DNA of 64,000 nt, from positions 2,418,001-2,482,000 of the forward strand of contig NZ_CP098455.1 in the NCBI RefSeq assembly GCF_023702635.1, written 5' to 3'. The position numbers and the translations under genes were made by a program. Of the stretch, positions 1 to 8,308 are shown piece by piece (position 1 is the first letter of the stretch; every line of letters starts with the position of its first letter). The stretch is from Spongiibacter taiwanensis (GTDB taxonomy: Bacteria > Pseudomonadota > Gammaproteobacteria > Pseudomonadales > Spongiibacteraceae). Below the pieces are notes generated by a model. It had not been told where the DNA came from and ran no database searches. It worked only from the letters and a program-made list of their open reading frames with translations.

Positions 1-727
1 CCACGGTGCCCCGGGCGGCGTTGATCAGAATGGCGCCGGCTTTCATTTGCGCCAGTTCGGCTGCGCCAATCATGTTCTGGGTGGAGGCAATTTCCGGCAC
101 ATGCAGGGTGACCACATCCGAGGTGGCCAGCAGTTCTCCCAGGCTTACCTGAACCGCATTACCCAGCGGCAGTTTGTTGACCACATCGGTGAAGCACACT
201 TCCATACCCAGACTCTCGGCCATCACCGACAGCTGCATGCCGATAGAGCCGTAGCCGATAATGCCCAGGCGCTTGCCGCGAATTTCATAGGAGCCCACGG
301 CCGATTTCATCCACACGCCACGGTGGGCGGCGGCATTTTTCTCGGCCAAGCCGCGCAGCAGCAAAATGGCTTCGGCGATGACCAGCTCGGCCACGGAACG
401 GGTATTGGAGAAGGGGGCATTGAACACGGCCACGCCGTGCTCAGTCGCCGCTTTCAGGTCAACCTGATTGGTGCCGATGCAAAAACAGCCGACGGCGATC
501 AGTTTTTTTGCCTCGGCAAACACCTCTGCGGTGAGTTGGGTCCGCGAGCGAATGCCGACAAAGTGGGCATCGGCGATCTTCGCCTTAAGCTCGTCGTCGG
601 GCAGCGCTTTCTGGTAATAATCGATATTGGTGTAGCCGGCGGCATGTAAGGCATCAACGGCGGACTGGTGCAGCCCTTCAAGCAGCAGGAACTTGATTTT
701 TGCCTTGTCGAGGGAGGTTTTTGCCAT
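1..727 (-). CDS. serA: D-3-phosphoglycerate dehydrogenase, N-terminal part (runs off left edge)
   Basis: First enzyme of serine biosynthesis: NAD-dependent oxidation of 3-phosphoglycerate to 3-phosphohydroxypyruvate, cytosolic. The reverse strand reads 242 codons from an ATG at 727 without a stop and leaves the window. The translation begins MAKTSLDKAKIKFLLLEG and resembles E. coli-type SerA throughout: the N-terminal substrate domain, GIRSRTQLT, the nucleotide-binding GYGSIG, and NAARGTV at the very edge, which carries the substrate-binding arginine of the family. The C-terminal part of the catalytic domain and any ACT domain lie outside. The gene is divergent from the flavoenzyme at 819, with about 90 bases between them. 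Confidence 0.95.
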   Translation of the reverse strand, partial: MAKTSLDKAKIKFLLLEGLHQSAVDALHAAGYTNIDYYQKALPDDELKAKIADAHFVGIRSRTQLTAEVFAEAKKLIAVGCFCIGTNQVDLKAATEHGVAVFNAPFSNTRSVAELVIAEAILLLRGLAEKNAAAHRGVWMKSAVGSYEIRGKRLGIIGYGSIGMQLSVMAESLGMEVCFTDVVNKLPLGNAVQVSLGELLATSDVVTLHVPEIASTQNMIGAAELAQMKAGAILINAARGTV

Positions 728-765
728 GGGAGAGATCGCTCACGGTGAGGTACAGTGAAAGCCGC

Positions 766-779
766 CTATGATATCATAG
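766..779. promoter_or_regulatory. Perfect 14-bp palindrome between serA and the D2HGDH-like gene
   Basis: CTATGATATCATAG is a perfect inverted repeat in the 91-base divergent spacer, 39 bases upstream of the serA ATG and 40 bases upstream of the flavoenzyme ATG. The central position suits an operator shared by both promoters, but part of it could also be a -10 element. The assignment as a regulatory site is inference. Confidence 0.35.
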
Positions 780-818
780 AACCCTTTCCCAAGTGCTATC
801 CCGTGAGGCTTACCCACT

Positions 819-2231
819 ATGTCGGCCAGTTCTTCCTATTCCCCCGCAGACGCCATTATCGCGGCGCTTCAGGACATTGTCGGCAGCGATAAAGTGCGCG
901 TTGATGAGGAGGTGCTGAGCACTCACGGACGCGACTGGACCAAGGCCTATTCGCCTGCGCCCACGGCGGTGGTTTTCCCTCGCACTCTCGAGGAAGTCCA
1001 GGCCATCGTCAAACAGGCCAATGCCCTGCAATTTGCCATTGTGCCTTCGGGTGGGCGCACCGGCTTGAGTGGCGGCGCGGTGGCGATGAATGGCGAAGTG
1101 GTGGTGTCCTTCGATTACATGAACCACATCAGCAACTTCAATCCCATTGACCGCACCGTGGTGTGTCAGGCGGGGGTGGTCACCGAACAGCTGCAAGAGT
1201 TTGCCACCGAACAGGGGCTGTTTTACCCGGTGGATTTTGCCTCGGCAGGTTCGTCGCAGATTGGTGGCAACATCGCCACCAACGCCGGGGGGATCAAGGT
1301 AATTCGCTATGGGATGACCCGGGACTGGGTAGCCGGCCTGAAAGTGGTAACCGGCGCTGGCGAGGTGCTCGATCTGAATCGTGGCCTGTTGAAGAACAAT
1401 GCCGGTTACGATCTGCGTCAGTTGTTCGTCGGTGCTGAGGGCACTCTCGGCTTGATCGTTGAAGCGACCATGCAGCTGACCCGGCCGCCCAAAGACCTGA
1501 CCGCCTTTGTGCTGGGGGTGAACGATTTTAGCGGCATCATGAATCTGTTTAACCGCTTTCAGGCGGAGATGGATTTGACCGCCTTTGAGTTTTTCTCTGA
1601 GCAGGCCCTGCAAAAGGTGATTGCGCACTCGGGTCTGGCGCGGCCCTTCCCGGATGCCTGCCCCTATTATGCGCTGCTCGAATTCGAACGCCTCAACGAT
1701 GCCACCGAAGCCCAGGCCATGGCGCTGTTTGGAGATTGCGTTGAGGAGGGGTGGGTGCTCGACGGGGTGATGAGTCAGAGCCTGGAACAGCTCGGTAACC
1801 TCTGGCGCCTGCGGGAGGATATTTCTGAAACCATCTCAAAATGGACGCCTTATAAGAACGATATCTCCACCGTCATCTCCAAGGTGCCGGACTTTCTGGT
1901 CGCGGTGGAAGAGCTGGTCAGTGCGGCCTACCCAAACTTTGAAATTATCTGGTTTGGTCACATCGGCGACGGCAATCTGCACCTGAATATTCTCAAGCCC
2001 GACGAGATGGACAAGGACGAGTTTTTTGAAAAATGCGCCAAGGTTAGCACCGGTGTCTTCGAGATTGTGCAGCGCTACGGTGGCTCGGTGTCGGCGGAAC
2101 ACGGTGTTGGTCTGTTGAAGAAGAACTACCTGGAGTACTCGCGCAGCCCCGTGGAAGTGGCATTGATGAAACAGGTCAAGCAGGTGTTTGACCCCAATGG
2201 GGTAATGAACCCCGGCAAAATTTTTGATTAG
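819..2231 (+). CDS. FAD-binding oxidoreductase, D-2-hydroxyglutarate dehydrogenase / GlcD type
   Basis: Flavoprotein of the GlcD / D-lactate dehydrogenase family, 470 residues, about the usual length for bacterial D-2-hydroxyglutarate dehydrogenases. Seen: the FAD-binding PSGGRTGLSGGAV around residues 76-88, the metal/substrate motif HIGDGNLHLN near 380, AEHGVG near 426, and the typical end in NPGKIFD. The divergent partner is serA. In Pseudomonas, SerA reduces 2-oxoglutarate to D-2-hydroxyglutarate to regenerate NAD and a neighbouring D2HGDH re-oxidises it, so that role is the best guess here. Glycolate or D-lactate oxidation cannot be excluded from sequence alone. The ATG at 819 gives the full FAD domain. 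Confidence 0.85.
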   Translation: MSASSSYSPADAIIAALQDIVGSDKVRVDEEVLSTHGRDWTKAYSPAPTAVVFPRTLEEVQAIVKQANALQFAIVPSGGRTGLSGGAVAMNGEVVVSFDYMNHISNFNPIDRTVVCQAGVVTEQLQEFATEQGLFYPVDFASAGSSQIGGNIATNAGGIKVIRYGMTRDWVAGLKVVTGAGEVLDLNRGLLKNNAGYDLRQLFVGAEGTLGLIVEATMQLTRPPKDLTAFVLGVNDFSGIMNLFNRFQAEMDLTAFEFFSEQALQKVIAHSGLARPFPDACPYYALLEFERLNDATEAQAMALFGDCVEEGWVLDGVMSQSLEQLGNLWRLREDISETISKWTPYKNDISTVISKVPDFLVAVEELVSAAYPNFEIIWFGHIGDGNLHLNILKPDEMDKDEFFEKCAKVSTGVFEIVQRYGGSVSAEHGVGLLKKNYLEYSRSPVEVALMKQVKQVFDPNGVMNPGKIFD

Positions 2232-2276
2232 GCGAAATGGGCTCGAATGAAGCCGCTTCTTTATCGGGCCCAGGCT

Positions 2277-2852
2277 TTAAGCCTTTGCCGTTCTCGGCCA
2301 GCTAGCCAGGCATTCTTCCAGGGTTTTGATGACCGGTACTATCGCCTGGGTGCTGCCTTGCTGGCGTATTTCGCTGCTGCTGCCCCACAGCAGGGTCAGA
2401 ATGAAATCGGCCTTCGACTTTTTGCCCTTGATGCTCTCCTGGCGCAGGGCCTCCCGAAAAAACTGGCGCAGTAGTTGCCGGAACGCTTCAATTTCCACTT
2501 TTGCCTTTGCCTCTTCCCCCCGACCCTCGCCGAGGCTGTTGATGATCAGGCAGCCCCGGTGGCGCAGGCTGTCAGCGGGGGCGTCAGCAATCTTGCGGAA
2601 AAAACGCAGGATGGCCGCGGCGCCTGATTCGGTAATGCTGGCCAGCTCCTCGGCCACGGCTTGGCGGTAGTGGCCAAGGGCGGCAGCAAACAAGGTGTCT
2701 TTATCACCGAAGCAGTTGATCAGGCTGCGCCCGCTGAGGCCGGTGTGGGCCTCCAATTGCTGAAATGTCGTGGCGGCAAAGCCCTCGCTCCAGAAGCAGC
2801 GGGTGGCGGCCTCAAGGGCATCTTGCTCGGCAAATGTTTTTTTGCGGCCCAT
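2277..2852 (-). CDS. TetR/AcrR-family transcriptional regulator
   Basis: 191 residues, normal TetR length. The N-terminal helix-turn-helix is recognisable at about residues 28-54 (TTFQQLEAHTGLSGRSL), preceded by the usual first helix (DALEAATRCFWSEGF). The C-terminal ligand domain is not assignable to a known inducer. It is divergent from the peroxiredoxin-like gene at 2950, and two similar inverted repeats lie between the start codons (2854-2871 and 2909-2924), so it probably represses itself and that neighbour. It is convergent with the flavoenzyme. Confidence 0.88.
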   Translation of the reverse strand: MGRKKTFAEQDALEAATRCFWSEGFAATTFQQLEAHTGLSGRSLINCFGDKDTLFAAALGHYRQAVAEELASITESGAAAILRFFRKIADAPADSLRHRGCLIINSLGEGRGEEAKAKVEIEAFRQLLRQFFREALRQESIKGKKSKADFILTLLWGSSSEIRQQGSTQAIVPVIKTLEECLASWPRTAKA

Positions 2853-2853
2853 T

Positions 2854-2924
2854 TTGCAATGCCGGTTGTAAAAAGCGATGGCGGTATTATCCCGACTGGG
2901 TTATTTTTTGCAATGCGCATTGTA
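2854..2924. promoter_or_regulatory. Two operator-like inverted repeats in the TetR/peroxiredoxin spacer
   Basis: Site 1, TTGCAATGCCGGTTGTAA at 2854-2871, begins two bases from the TetR start codon. Site 2, TGCAATGCGCATTGTA at 2909-2924, has the perfect core CAATGCGCATTG and sits 26 bases before the ATG at 2950. Both share TGCAATGC and (G)TTGTA half-sites. Position and palindromic form fit binding sites of the divergent TetR regulator; this is inference from sequence. Confidence 0.55.
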
Positions 2925-2949
2925 TAAAAATAAGTGGAGGCGATTGGCG

Positions 2950-3504
2950 ATGGCAAGAATTGAGGCTGGCGAGAAAATTACCGAGTTGAGTCTGCCGGAC
3001 TACACCGGGGGCGTGTTTTCATTGGATGCCGTGAAGGGCAAGCGCTATCTGCTGAGCTTTTTCCGCTTTGCCAGCTGCCCCTTTTGCAATTTGCGGGTCC
3101 ATCAATTGGTTAGTCACTTCCAGGAGTTTGGCGACCAATTTACCGTGGTGGCCATCTTTGATGCTGACCAGCAGGAGTTGAGTCGTTCCGCCCTGCGCCA
3201 TCAGGCCCCCTTTCCCATCCTGGCCGACAAAGACAACCGCTACTATCGGCGCTTTGGGGTGGAGCGTTCCTATCTCGGGGTGTTGAAGGGCATGCTGATG
3301 CGTTTTCACCAGTTGTGCTATTCGGTGGTTGTGAAGGGAAATATCCCCCTGAAAATTGGCGGTCACGTTGCGACCATGCCCCTTAACCTGCTCGTTGATG
3401 AGGATGGAGTGGTAAAGTACGCGCATTACGGTCGCGATGAGGGGGATCACCTGCCGCTGGCCGTTGTGAAAAAGTTCGCATTAACCGGCGACGTGCCGGA
3501 TTGA
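2950..3504 (+). CDS. Peroxiredoxin-like (AhpC/TSA fold) protein
   Basis: Thioredoxin-fold protein of 184 residues. The motif S-C-P-F-C places a CxxC pair at Cys43 and Cys46 at the N-terminus of a helix, where AhpC/TSA-family proteins carry the peroxidatic or redox cysteine. A likely role is peroxide or thiol reduction, possibly in response to an electrophile sensed by the divergent TetR protein. The ATG at 2950 was chosen because GTGGAGGCG lies just upstream; an upstream in-frame ATG at 2878 would run through the operator region. The exact substrate is unknown. Confidence 0.8.
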   Translation: MARIEAGEKITELSLPDYTGGVFSLDAVKGKRYLLSFFRFASCPFCNLRVHQLVSHFQEFGDQFTVVAIFDADQQELSRSALRHQAPFPILADKDNRYYRRFGVERSYLGVLKGMLMRFHQLCYSVVVKGNIPLKIGGHVATMPLNLLVDEDGVVKYAHYGRDEGDHLPLAVVKKFALTGDVPD

Positions 3505-3540
3505 ATTCAGCTGGGCACCGGCACAAATGGAGAGGCTCCT

Positions 3541-4230
3541 TTGGCTTACACGCACCGTTTTACTGATGGCTCCCCCTGCAACCTGACCCCGGGGAAGGTC
3601 GTCTGCGTGGGGCGCAATTACGCAGAGCACGCCAAGGAGCTGAATAACCCCATCCCCAGTTCACCTTTATTGTTTATGAAACCCGCCTCGGCGCTGGCCG
3701 AGTTAGGCGAGCCGCTGCAAATTCCCTGGGGCCTGGGCACTTGCCACCACGAGTTGGAGTTGGCCTTGTTGATCGGTCGGCCGTTGAAGGGGGCCGACGC
3801 CGCCGAGGTCATGAGTGCTGTGGTTGGCTATGGCCTGGCATTGGATCTTACCCTGCGGGATTTGCAAAGCTCACTGAAATCCAAAGGTCACCCCTGGGAG
3901 CGAGCCAAGGCCTTTGATGGGGCGTGCCCCTTGTCGGGCTTTTTGCCGGCCGGCGCGGTAACTGATTGGCGGGGGTTGCAATTGCGCTTGCGCCGCAATG
4001 GTCAGCCCCAGCAGCAGGGCAACTGCCGGGATATGCTCTTTCCCCTTGATGAACTGCTGAGCAATATCAGTCAGACTTTTACTCTGAGCCCGGGCGATGT
4101 GGTGATCACGGGTACGCCGCCGGGGGTGGGCCCGCTTTACCCTGGAGATGTGCTCAAGGCGGAGATTGTTGGCTTGCTCAGCGTTGACACCAGGGTGGCG
4201 CATCTTGCTGCAAGTGGCGAGACGCCTTAG
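3541..4230 (+). CDS. Fumarylacetoacetate hydrolase (FAH) family protein, YcgM-like
   Basis: 229 residues, the length of the small FAH-domain enzymes (acylpyruvate hydrolases, oxaloacetate decarboxylases; YcgM/FAHD1 group). Metal ligands fit the ELE motif (Glu71, Glu73) and Asp102 in ALDLTLRD. The glycine-rich TGTPPGVGPL near the C-terminus is characteristic. The apparent start is TTG at 3541, with GGAG about 8 bases before it. It follows the peroxiredoxin-like gene by 36 bases and is convergent with rpiA. The physiological substrate cannot be told from sequence. Confidence 0.85.
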   Translation: MAYTHRFTDGSPCNLTPGKVVCVGRNYAEHAKELNNPIPSSPLLFMKPASALAELGEPLQIPWGLGTCHHELELALLIGRPLKGADAAEVMSAVVGYGLALDLTLRDLQSSLKSKGHPWERAKAFDGACPLSGFLPAGAVTDWRGLQLRLRRNGQPQQQGNCRDMLFPLDELLSNISQTFTLSPGDVVITGTPPGVGPLYPGDVLKAEIVGLLSVDTRVAHLAASGETP

Positions 4231-4266
4231 GGGGCCATCTCGATGGTAATTTGCCGCAGTTGCAGA

Positions 4267-4938
4267 TCAGGCGGTCAGGCTTTTTACCCCGTCGGGCGTG
4301 CCGAGCAGCAGTAAGTCGGCGGGCCGCAGTGCGAACAAGCCGTTGCACACCACGCCGGTAATGTTGTTGATCTGCTCTTCGGTTTTCATCGGTGTGGCGA
4401 TCATAAAATCGTACACGTCCAGAATAATGTTGCCGTTGTCGGTGACCACGCCTTCGCGATACACCGGGTTGCCGCCCAGTTTGACGATTTCCCGTGCCAC
4501 GTAGCTGCGCGCCATTGGGATGACCTCAATGGGAAGGGGGAAGGCGCCCAGTTGGTCGACCAGCTTGCTTTCGTCGGCGATGCAGATGAATTTCTGTGCC
4601 GCAGCGGCGACGATTTTTTCCCGGGTCAGTGCCGCGCCGCCGCCTTTGATCAGCTCGAGGCGATGGTTGCTTTCGTCGGCACCATCCACATAAACCGCAA
4701 TGCTGCCCGTGCTGTTGAGATCCAGCACCTCAATGCCGTGGCTGCGCAGTCGATCTGCGGAGGCCTCGGAGCTGGCCACGGTGCCGCGAATGTCATCTTT
4801 AAACTCGGCCAACAGATCAATGAAAAAATTGGCGGTGGAACCGGTGCCAATACCGATGATGTCGCCGTCGAGTACGTTGGCCTTCACTGCCTCGACTGCT
4901 GCCTCGGCGACTGCCTTTTTCATCGCATCCTGATTCAT
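4267..4938 (-). CDS. rpiA: Ribose-5-phosphate isomerase A
   Basis: Interconverts ribose 5-phosphate and ribulose 5-phosphate in the non-oxidative pentose phosphate pathway. 223 residues against about 219 in E. coli. Diagnostic motifs: GIGTGSTA (phosphate loop), VDGADE (catalytic aspartates) and the [11 protein letters not shown] segment with the active-site lysine and glutamate. The ATG at 4938 ([14 protein letters not shown]) is preferred over a GTG six bases upstream, because GAGG then sits seven bases before the start. In pseudomonads rpiA adjoins ilvA; here a three-gene signalling cassette lies between. Confidence 0.97.
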   Translation of the reverse strand: MNQDAMKKAVAEAAVEAVKANVLDGDIIGIGTGSTANFFIDLLAEFKDDIRGTVASSEASADRLRSHGIEVLDLNSTGSIAVYVDGADESNHRLELIKGGGAALTREKIVAAAAQKFICIADESKLVDQLGAFPLPIEVIPMARSYVAREIVKLGGNPVYREGVVTDNGNIILDVYDFMIATPMKTEEQINNITGVVCNGLFALRPADLLLLGTPDGVKSLTA

Positions 4939-5282
4939 TGCCACGCCTCGTTTCGAGTGGATTTAAAAGAGGTGCAAAGTATAAAAGTGGCGGACCTGAA
5001 ATGCGAGGAAGCATGACATGGTGCGCGCAATGGGGTGGCGCTGTGACTCTTGTTGATGGTTTTGTTAATTAATAAATCCTATATATGACATAAGGTTAGT
5101 GATTCTCCTTGATTTCCGGCATTAACGTAATGCTATGGTATGGACATTTTCCAACACAGCTTCTATGCTGCCTGCGACCTCGTAATTCGAAAGTGAAAAA
5201 ATAATAGATCGTTGAGCAGGGCCTGAAGGGATTTCCCGGGGGTGGCCAGTAACTGCTCAAGGACGAAGAGAGGACAACAATA
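4939..5282. other. Intergenic region upstream of rpiA and the sensor kinase
   Basis: 344 bases without a convincing gene. It must carry the promoters of the divergent rpiA and kinase genes. There is an AT-rich stretch at about 5060-5095 (TTAATTAATAAATCC, then TATATATG) but no well-spaced -35/-10 pair that I would defend. AAGAGAGGA precedes the kinase ATG. Confidence 0.4.
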
Positions 5283-7109
5283 ATGACTAGCTCCACTGTT
5301 GGGAGTCCGGTGTCCGGACGCTCGGGCGTTTTGCAAGCTCCACAGGTCTCTGCCGCTGGCGGCATTTTAAAACGGCTGCTCTCGGCCTTCTCAATTTTTA
5401 CCACCCTGGGTGTGCTCGTTTATTTGCTCTGGCAGACGCTGGCGAACCCTTTGGAAACCGGCCTGCATGTGGTGCGCAGCGAGCAGCTGGAGAATGTGGC
5501 CAGCGCGGAAGCAGATTTGAATGACGAGGTGGTTGAGGCGCGGCTGAATCTGGACTCCCCGGCCGTTGCCCTTGCCGATGCGCGCAGCCGTTACGCGGCT
5601 GCAGGTGAGGCATTAAGCGCGGGTCAGGCGGGTATGGCTGGGCTCGATCCCACCTTGACCGACTTGTTGGCCCGCTTCGAGCGGGCGGCCAAAGAAAAGC
5701 GCGAGCTGGTTGATGATTACCTTGAGCAGCAGGAGCGTTTGGTGCTGCTGTTCGGGGCCATGAGAGATATCGCCTCTCAGGCGCTGAGTGCCGAGGGGAT
5801 CGCTGGCACTGCAGCGCTTCGGGAAGAAATCGTCAGCCTGGTGTCAGAGGCAACGATCCACAGTGTTCGCTCCGACAGTAACAATCTGGCTGAGTTGGAA
5901 CAGGCCTTTTCTGCCATTGCCCTGTCGGCAAGTCGAATAGAGGATTCCGAGGCCCAGTCCCTGTTGTCCCGGCTATTCGATACCACCATGAGTCTGCGCT
6001 ACACCCGAGATGAGCTTCAGGCTTTAATGGCGGGTATCGAGTCTATTGCCTCGGCCGAGGCGCTAGCGGCACTGCGCAGCCAGTACAGCCGTTACTTTGA
6101 AACCCTGCAATACGCTGCCGATAAACACCGCCAAACCCTGGCGGTGTTTGCGGTTTCGCTGCTGGCGGCCTTTGCATTGATCGCCTGGCGTTTGCGCCTG
6201 AGCTTCTCGGCCCTGGATCGGGTCAACGGCGAACTGCAGGACACTAACAACAACCTTGAGTTGATTGTTGAGAGTCGCACTGTGGAACTGCGCGAGGCGC
6301 TGAGTAATGTGCGAGCCCAGCAAGCCCAGTTGATTCAGTCCGAAAAAATGGCGTCACTTGGCCAGATGGTTGCCGGGGTGGCCCACGAAATTAATACCCC
6401 GCTGGGTTATGCCAACAGTAACGTGGAAATGGTCCGGGAGTCGCTGGAGGCGGGTGGCGAGCTGGATCAGGAAACGCTGGGCGAGTTTGCCATGTTGCTC
6501 AGCGACGCCGAATACGGTCTGAGTCAGATCGCCGATCTGGTACTGAGCCTCAAGGATTTCAGTCGGGTCGATCGCTCAAAGACAGAGCGCTTTGATTTGA
6601 ATGAGGGTGTCGAAACTGCGCTGAAAATCTGCCAAAACCAGCTGAAAACGGGTATTGACGTTGTCCGGGATTTTGCCGAATTGCCGCGGATTACCTGCGC
6701 CCCCTCCCAGCTTAACCAGGTCTTTCTCAATCTGATTAATAACGCGGCCCAGGCCATGTCCGGTCAGGGTGAGCTGGCCATTCGCAGCTGGCAGGAAGGC
6801 GATCAGGTGTTCATTGCCTTTAAAGACAGCGGCTGTGGTATGGATGAACAAACCCAGGCGCATATTTTTGAGCCCTTCTTTACCACTAAAGCCGTGGGTG
6901 AGGGCACCGGCCTGGGGCTGTCGATTGTGTTTCGCATTATCGAGGACCACGGCGGCAATATTTCAGTGAGCTCAAGCCTGGGTGAGGGCACCGAGTTTAC
7001 GATTCGCTTGCCAGTCGACGGTGCCAGCGGCGCCGCAGCAGCAGCGCGAGACACAGATATTGTGACCAGCGATGACGAGTCAGTGCTGCTTGATCCGCAG
7101 CTTGCTTGA
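5283..7109 (+). CDS. Membrane sensor histidine kinase with all-helical periplasmic domain
   Basis: 608 residues. Hydrophobic segments at about 32-50 and 284-304 flank a helical, leucine/alanine-rich domain of about 230 residues, probably periplasmic and resembling double-helical-bundle sensor domains. After TM2 comes a coiled-coil linker, then a kinase core: H-box with His368 (AHEINTPLG), N-box NLINNAAQAM, G1 DSGCGMDEQ, F-box FEPFFTTK and G2 GEGTGLGLS, all intact. No HAMP or PAS domain is evident. It lies upstream of a double-receiver protein (7242) and a TonB-like protein (8309) on the same strand, which suggests one signalling unit. The ligand is unknown. Confidence 0.9.
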   Translation: MTSSTVGSPVSGRSGVLQAPQVSAAGGILKRLLSAFSIFTTLGVLVYLLWQTLANPLETGLHVVRSEQLENVASAEADLNDEVVEARLNLDSPAVALADARSRYAAAGEALSAGQAGMAGLDPTLTDLLARFERAAKEKRELVDDYLEQQERLVLLFGAMRDIASQALSAEGIAGTAALREEIVSLVSEATIHSVRSDSNNLAELEQAFSAIALSASRIEDSEAQSLLSRLFDTTMSLRYTRDELQALMAGIESIASAEALAALRSQYSRYFETLQYAADKHRQTLAVFAVSLLAAFALIAWRLRLSFSALDRVNGELQDTNNNLELIVESRTVELREALSNVRAQQAQLIQSEKMASLGQMVAGVAHEINTPLGYANSNVEMVRESLEAGGELDQETLGEFAMLLSDAEYGLSQIADLVLSLKDFSRVDRSKTERFDLNEGVETALKICQNQLKTGIDVVRDFAELPRITCAPSQLNQVFLNLINNAAQAMSGQGELAIRSWQEGDQVFIAFKDSGCGMDEQTQAHIFEPFFTTKAVGEGTGLGLSIVFRIIEDHGGNISVSSSLGEGTEFTIRLPVDGASGAAAAARDTDIVTSDDESVLLDPQLA

Positions 7110-7241
7110 GGCGGGCCAATCCCGAAGGAACCTCGGGAGGCCCCCTGGTGATATCGAATAAAAACAACGTCAGGCTGGTGGCAATAGTGGCCACCAGCGG
7201 TAATAACCCGATCAGCATTAACACGCCCTAGGAGCGCGACC

Positions 7242-8246
7242 ATGACCGACTTAGCTCAGTCAGCCAAAGCACGGATTCTGTTTGTTGATGATGAGCCCCG
7301 CATCCTGGTGGCCATGAAGGCGCTGTTCCGCAGCCAGTATGATGTGTTTACCGCCAACAGCGGCGCTCAGGCAGTGGAGCTACTGCAAACCGAAGCAGTA
7401 GACGTGGTGGTCAGTGATCAGCGCATGCCAAACATGACCGGGGTTGAAGTGTTGCGGGAGGCGCGCAAGTTGCGGCCCCGGGCCATTCGGGTATTGCTCA
7501 CCGGGTATTCGGATCTCAGTGCCATTCTGGATGCCATCAACGATGGCGAAATTTTTCGCTATATCAACAAGCCCTGGTCTAACCCGGAGCTGCGCGCCAC
7601 CATCGCCGCGGCGGTCGCCGCTGCCGAAGTAGAGGACCTGGCTGCCGAGTTGCCGGCTAACCGGGAGGTGGCCGACAGCGCCGACTTCAGTGACGCTCCG
7701 GCCGAGGCCGCCGCTGCGTCCACCTCGGCAACCGTGTTGCCGCTTACCGCCGCGCCCCTCAGCCAGGGGCCTGGCTTGTTGGTGCTGGACGACGATGAAA
7801 AGACCTGCCTCACCTTGCAGCGAGTGCTGGGTCGCGATCGGCCGGTGTACACCGCCCATACGTTGGATGCGGCGCTGGCCATTCTCGAGCGCCATGAGGT
7901 CGGGGTGATTATTTCAGAGGTTGCGGTGGCGGGTGAGTCGGTCATTGATTTACTCAGTGCCCTGCGCCAGCACCATCCCAGCCTGGTTGCCATTGTGCTG
8001 GCCTCCCAGGCCGATGCGGGTCAAAGCATTGAGCTGATCAATCAGGGGCAGATCTACCGCTTTCTCAACAAACCGGTTGGTGAGGGGATGCTGCGCGGCA
8101 GCGTGAACCTGGCATTTCGGCGTTTCGATATTCTCAAGAAGGACCCCAATCAAACCCGTCGCCTGGCTGCCGATGTGCTGCCGGACGCGGCGGAGAAGAA
8201 GGGGATTTTCAAGCGGATTGGTCAGTTGTTTGGCCGCCGGGCCTGA
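7242..8246 (+). CDS. Double receiver-domain response regulator, no output domain
   Basis: 334 residues. The first receiver (about 10-125) is complete: acidic pair DDE at 16-18, phospho-acceptor Asp59 in VVVSDQRMP, the LTGYSD threonine and the INKPW lysine. An alanine/proline-rich linker (about 130-175) joins a second receiver (about 178-300) that keeps LDDDEK and the LNKPVG lysine but has Glu226 where the phosphorylated aspartate should be (IISEVAV). No DNA-binding, GGDEF or HD-GYP domain follows, only a short basic tail. It probably receives phosphate from the upstream kinase and acts by protein contact. Confidence 0.88.
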   Translation: MTDLAQSAKARILFVDDEPRILVAMKALFRSQYDVFTANSGAQAVELLQTEAVDVVVSDQRMPNMTGVEVLREARKLRPRAIRVLLTGYSDLSAILDAINDGEIFRYINKPWSNPELRATIAAAVAAAEVEDLAAELPANREVADSADFSDAPAEAAAASTSATVLPLTAAPLSQGPGLLVLDDDEKTCLTLQRVLGRDRPVYTAHTLDAALAILERHEVGVIISEVAVAGESVIDLLSALRQHHPSLVAIVLASQADAGQSIELINQGQIYRFLNKPVGEGMLRGSVNLAFRRFDILKKDPNQTRRLAADVLPDAAEKKGIFKRIGQLFGRRA

Positions 8247-8308
8247 TTACTCCCTGGTGGGTTAAAACCCATTCCTAGAAAAATGAAAAAGAATATATAG
8301 AGGGTGCT

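Noticed and set aside
4939-5282. Possible riboswitch before the sensor kinase
   Set aside because: Scanned for GEMM-like and other conserved aptamer sequence; no recognisable core or expression-platform hairpin.
6997-7224. 75-residue reverse frame with a hydrophobic start after the sensor kinase
   Set aside because: Overlaps the kinase 3' end, lacks a ribosome site, and the hydrophobicity may be chance; too weak to call a gene.
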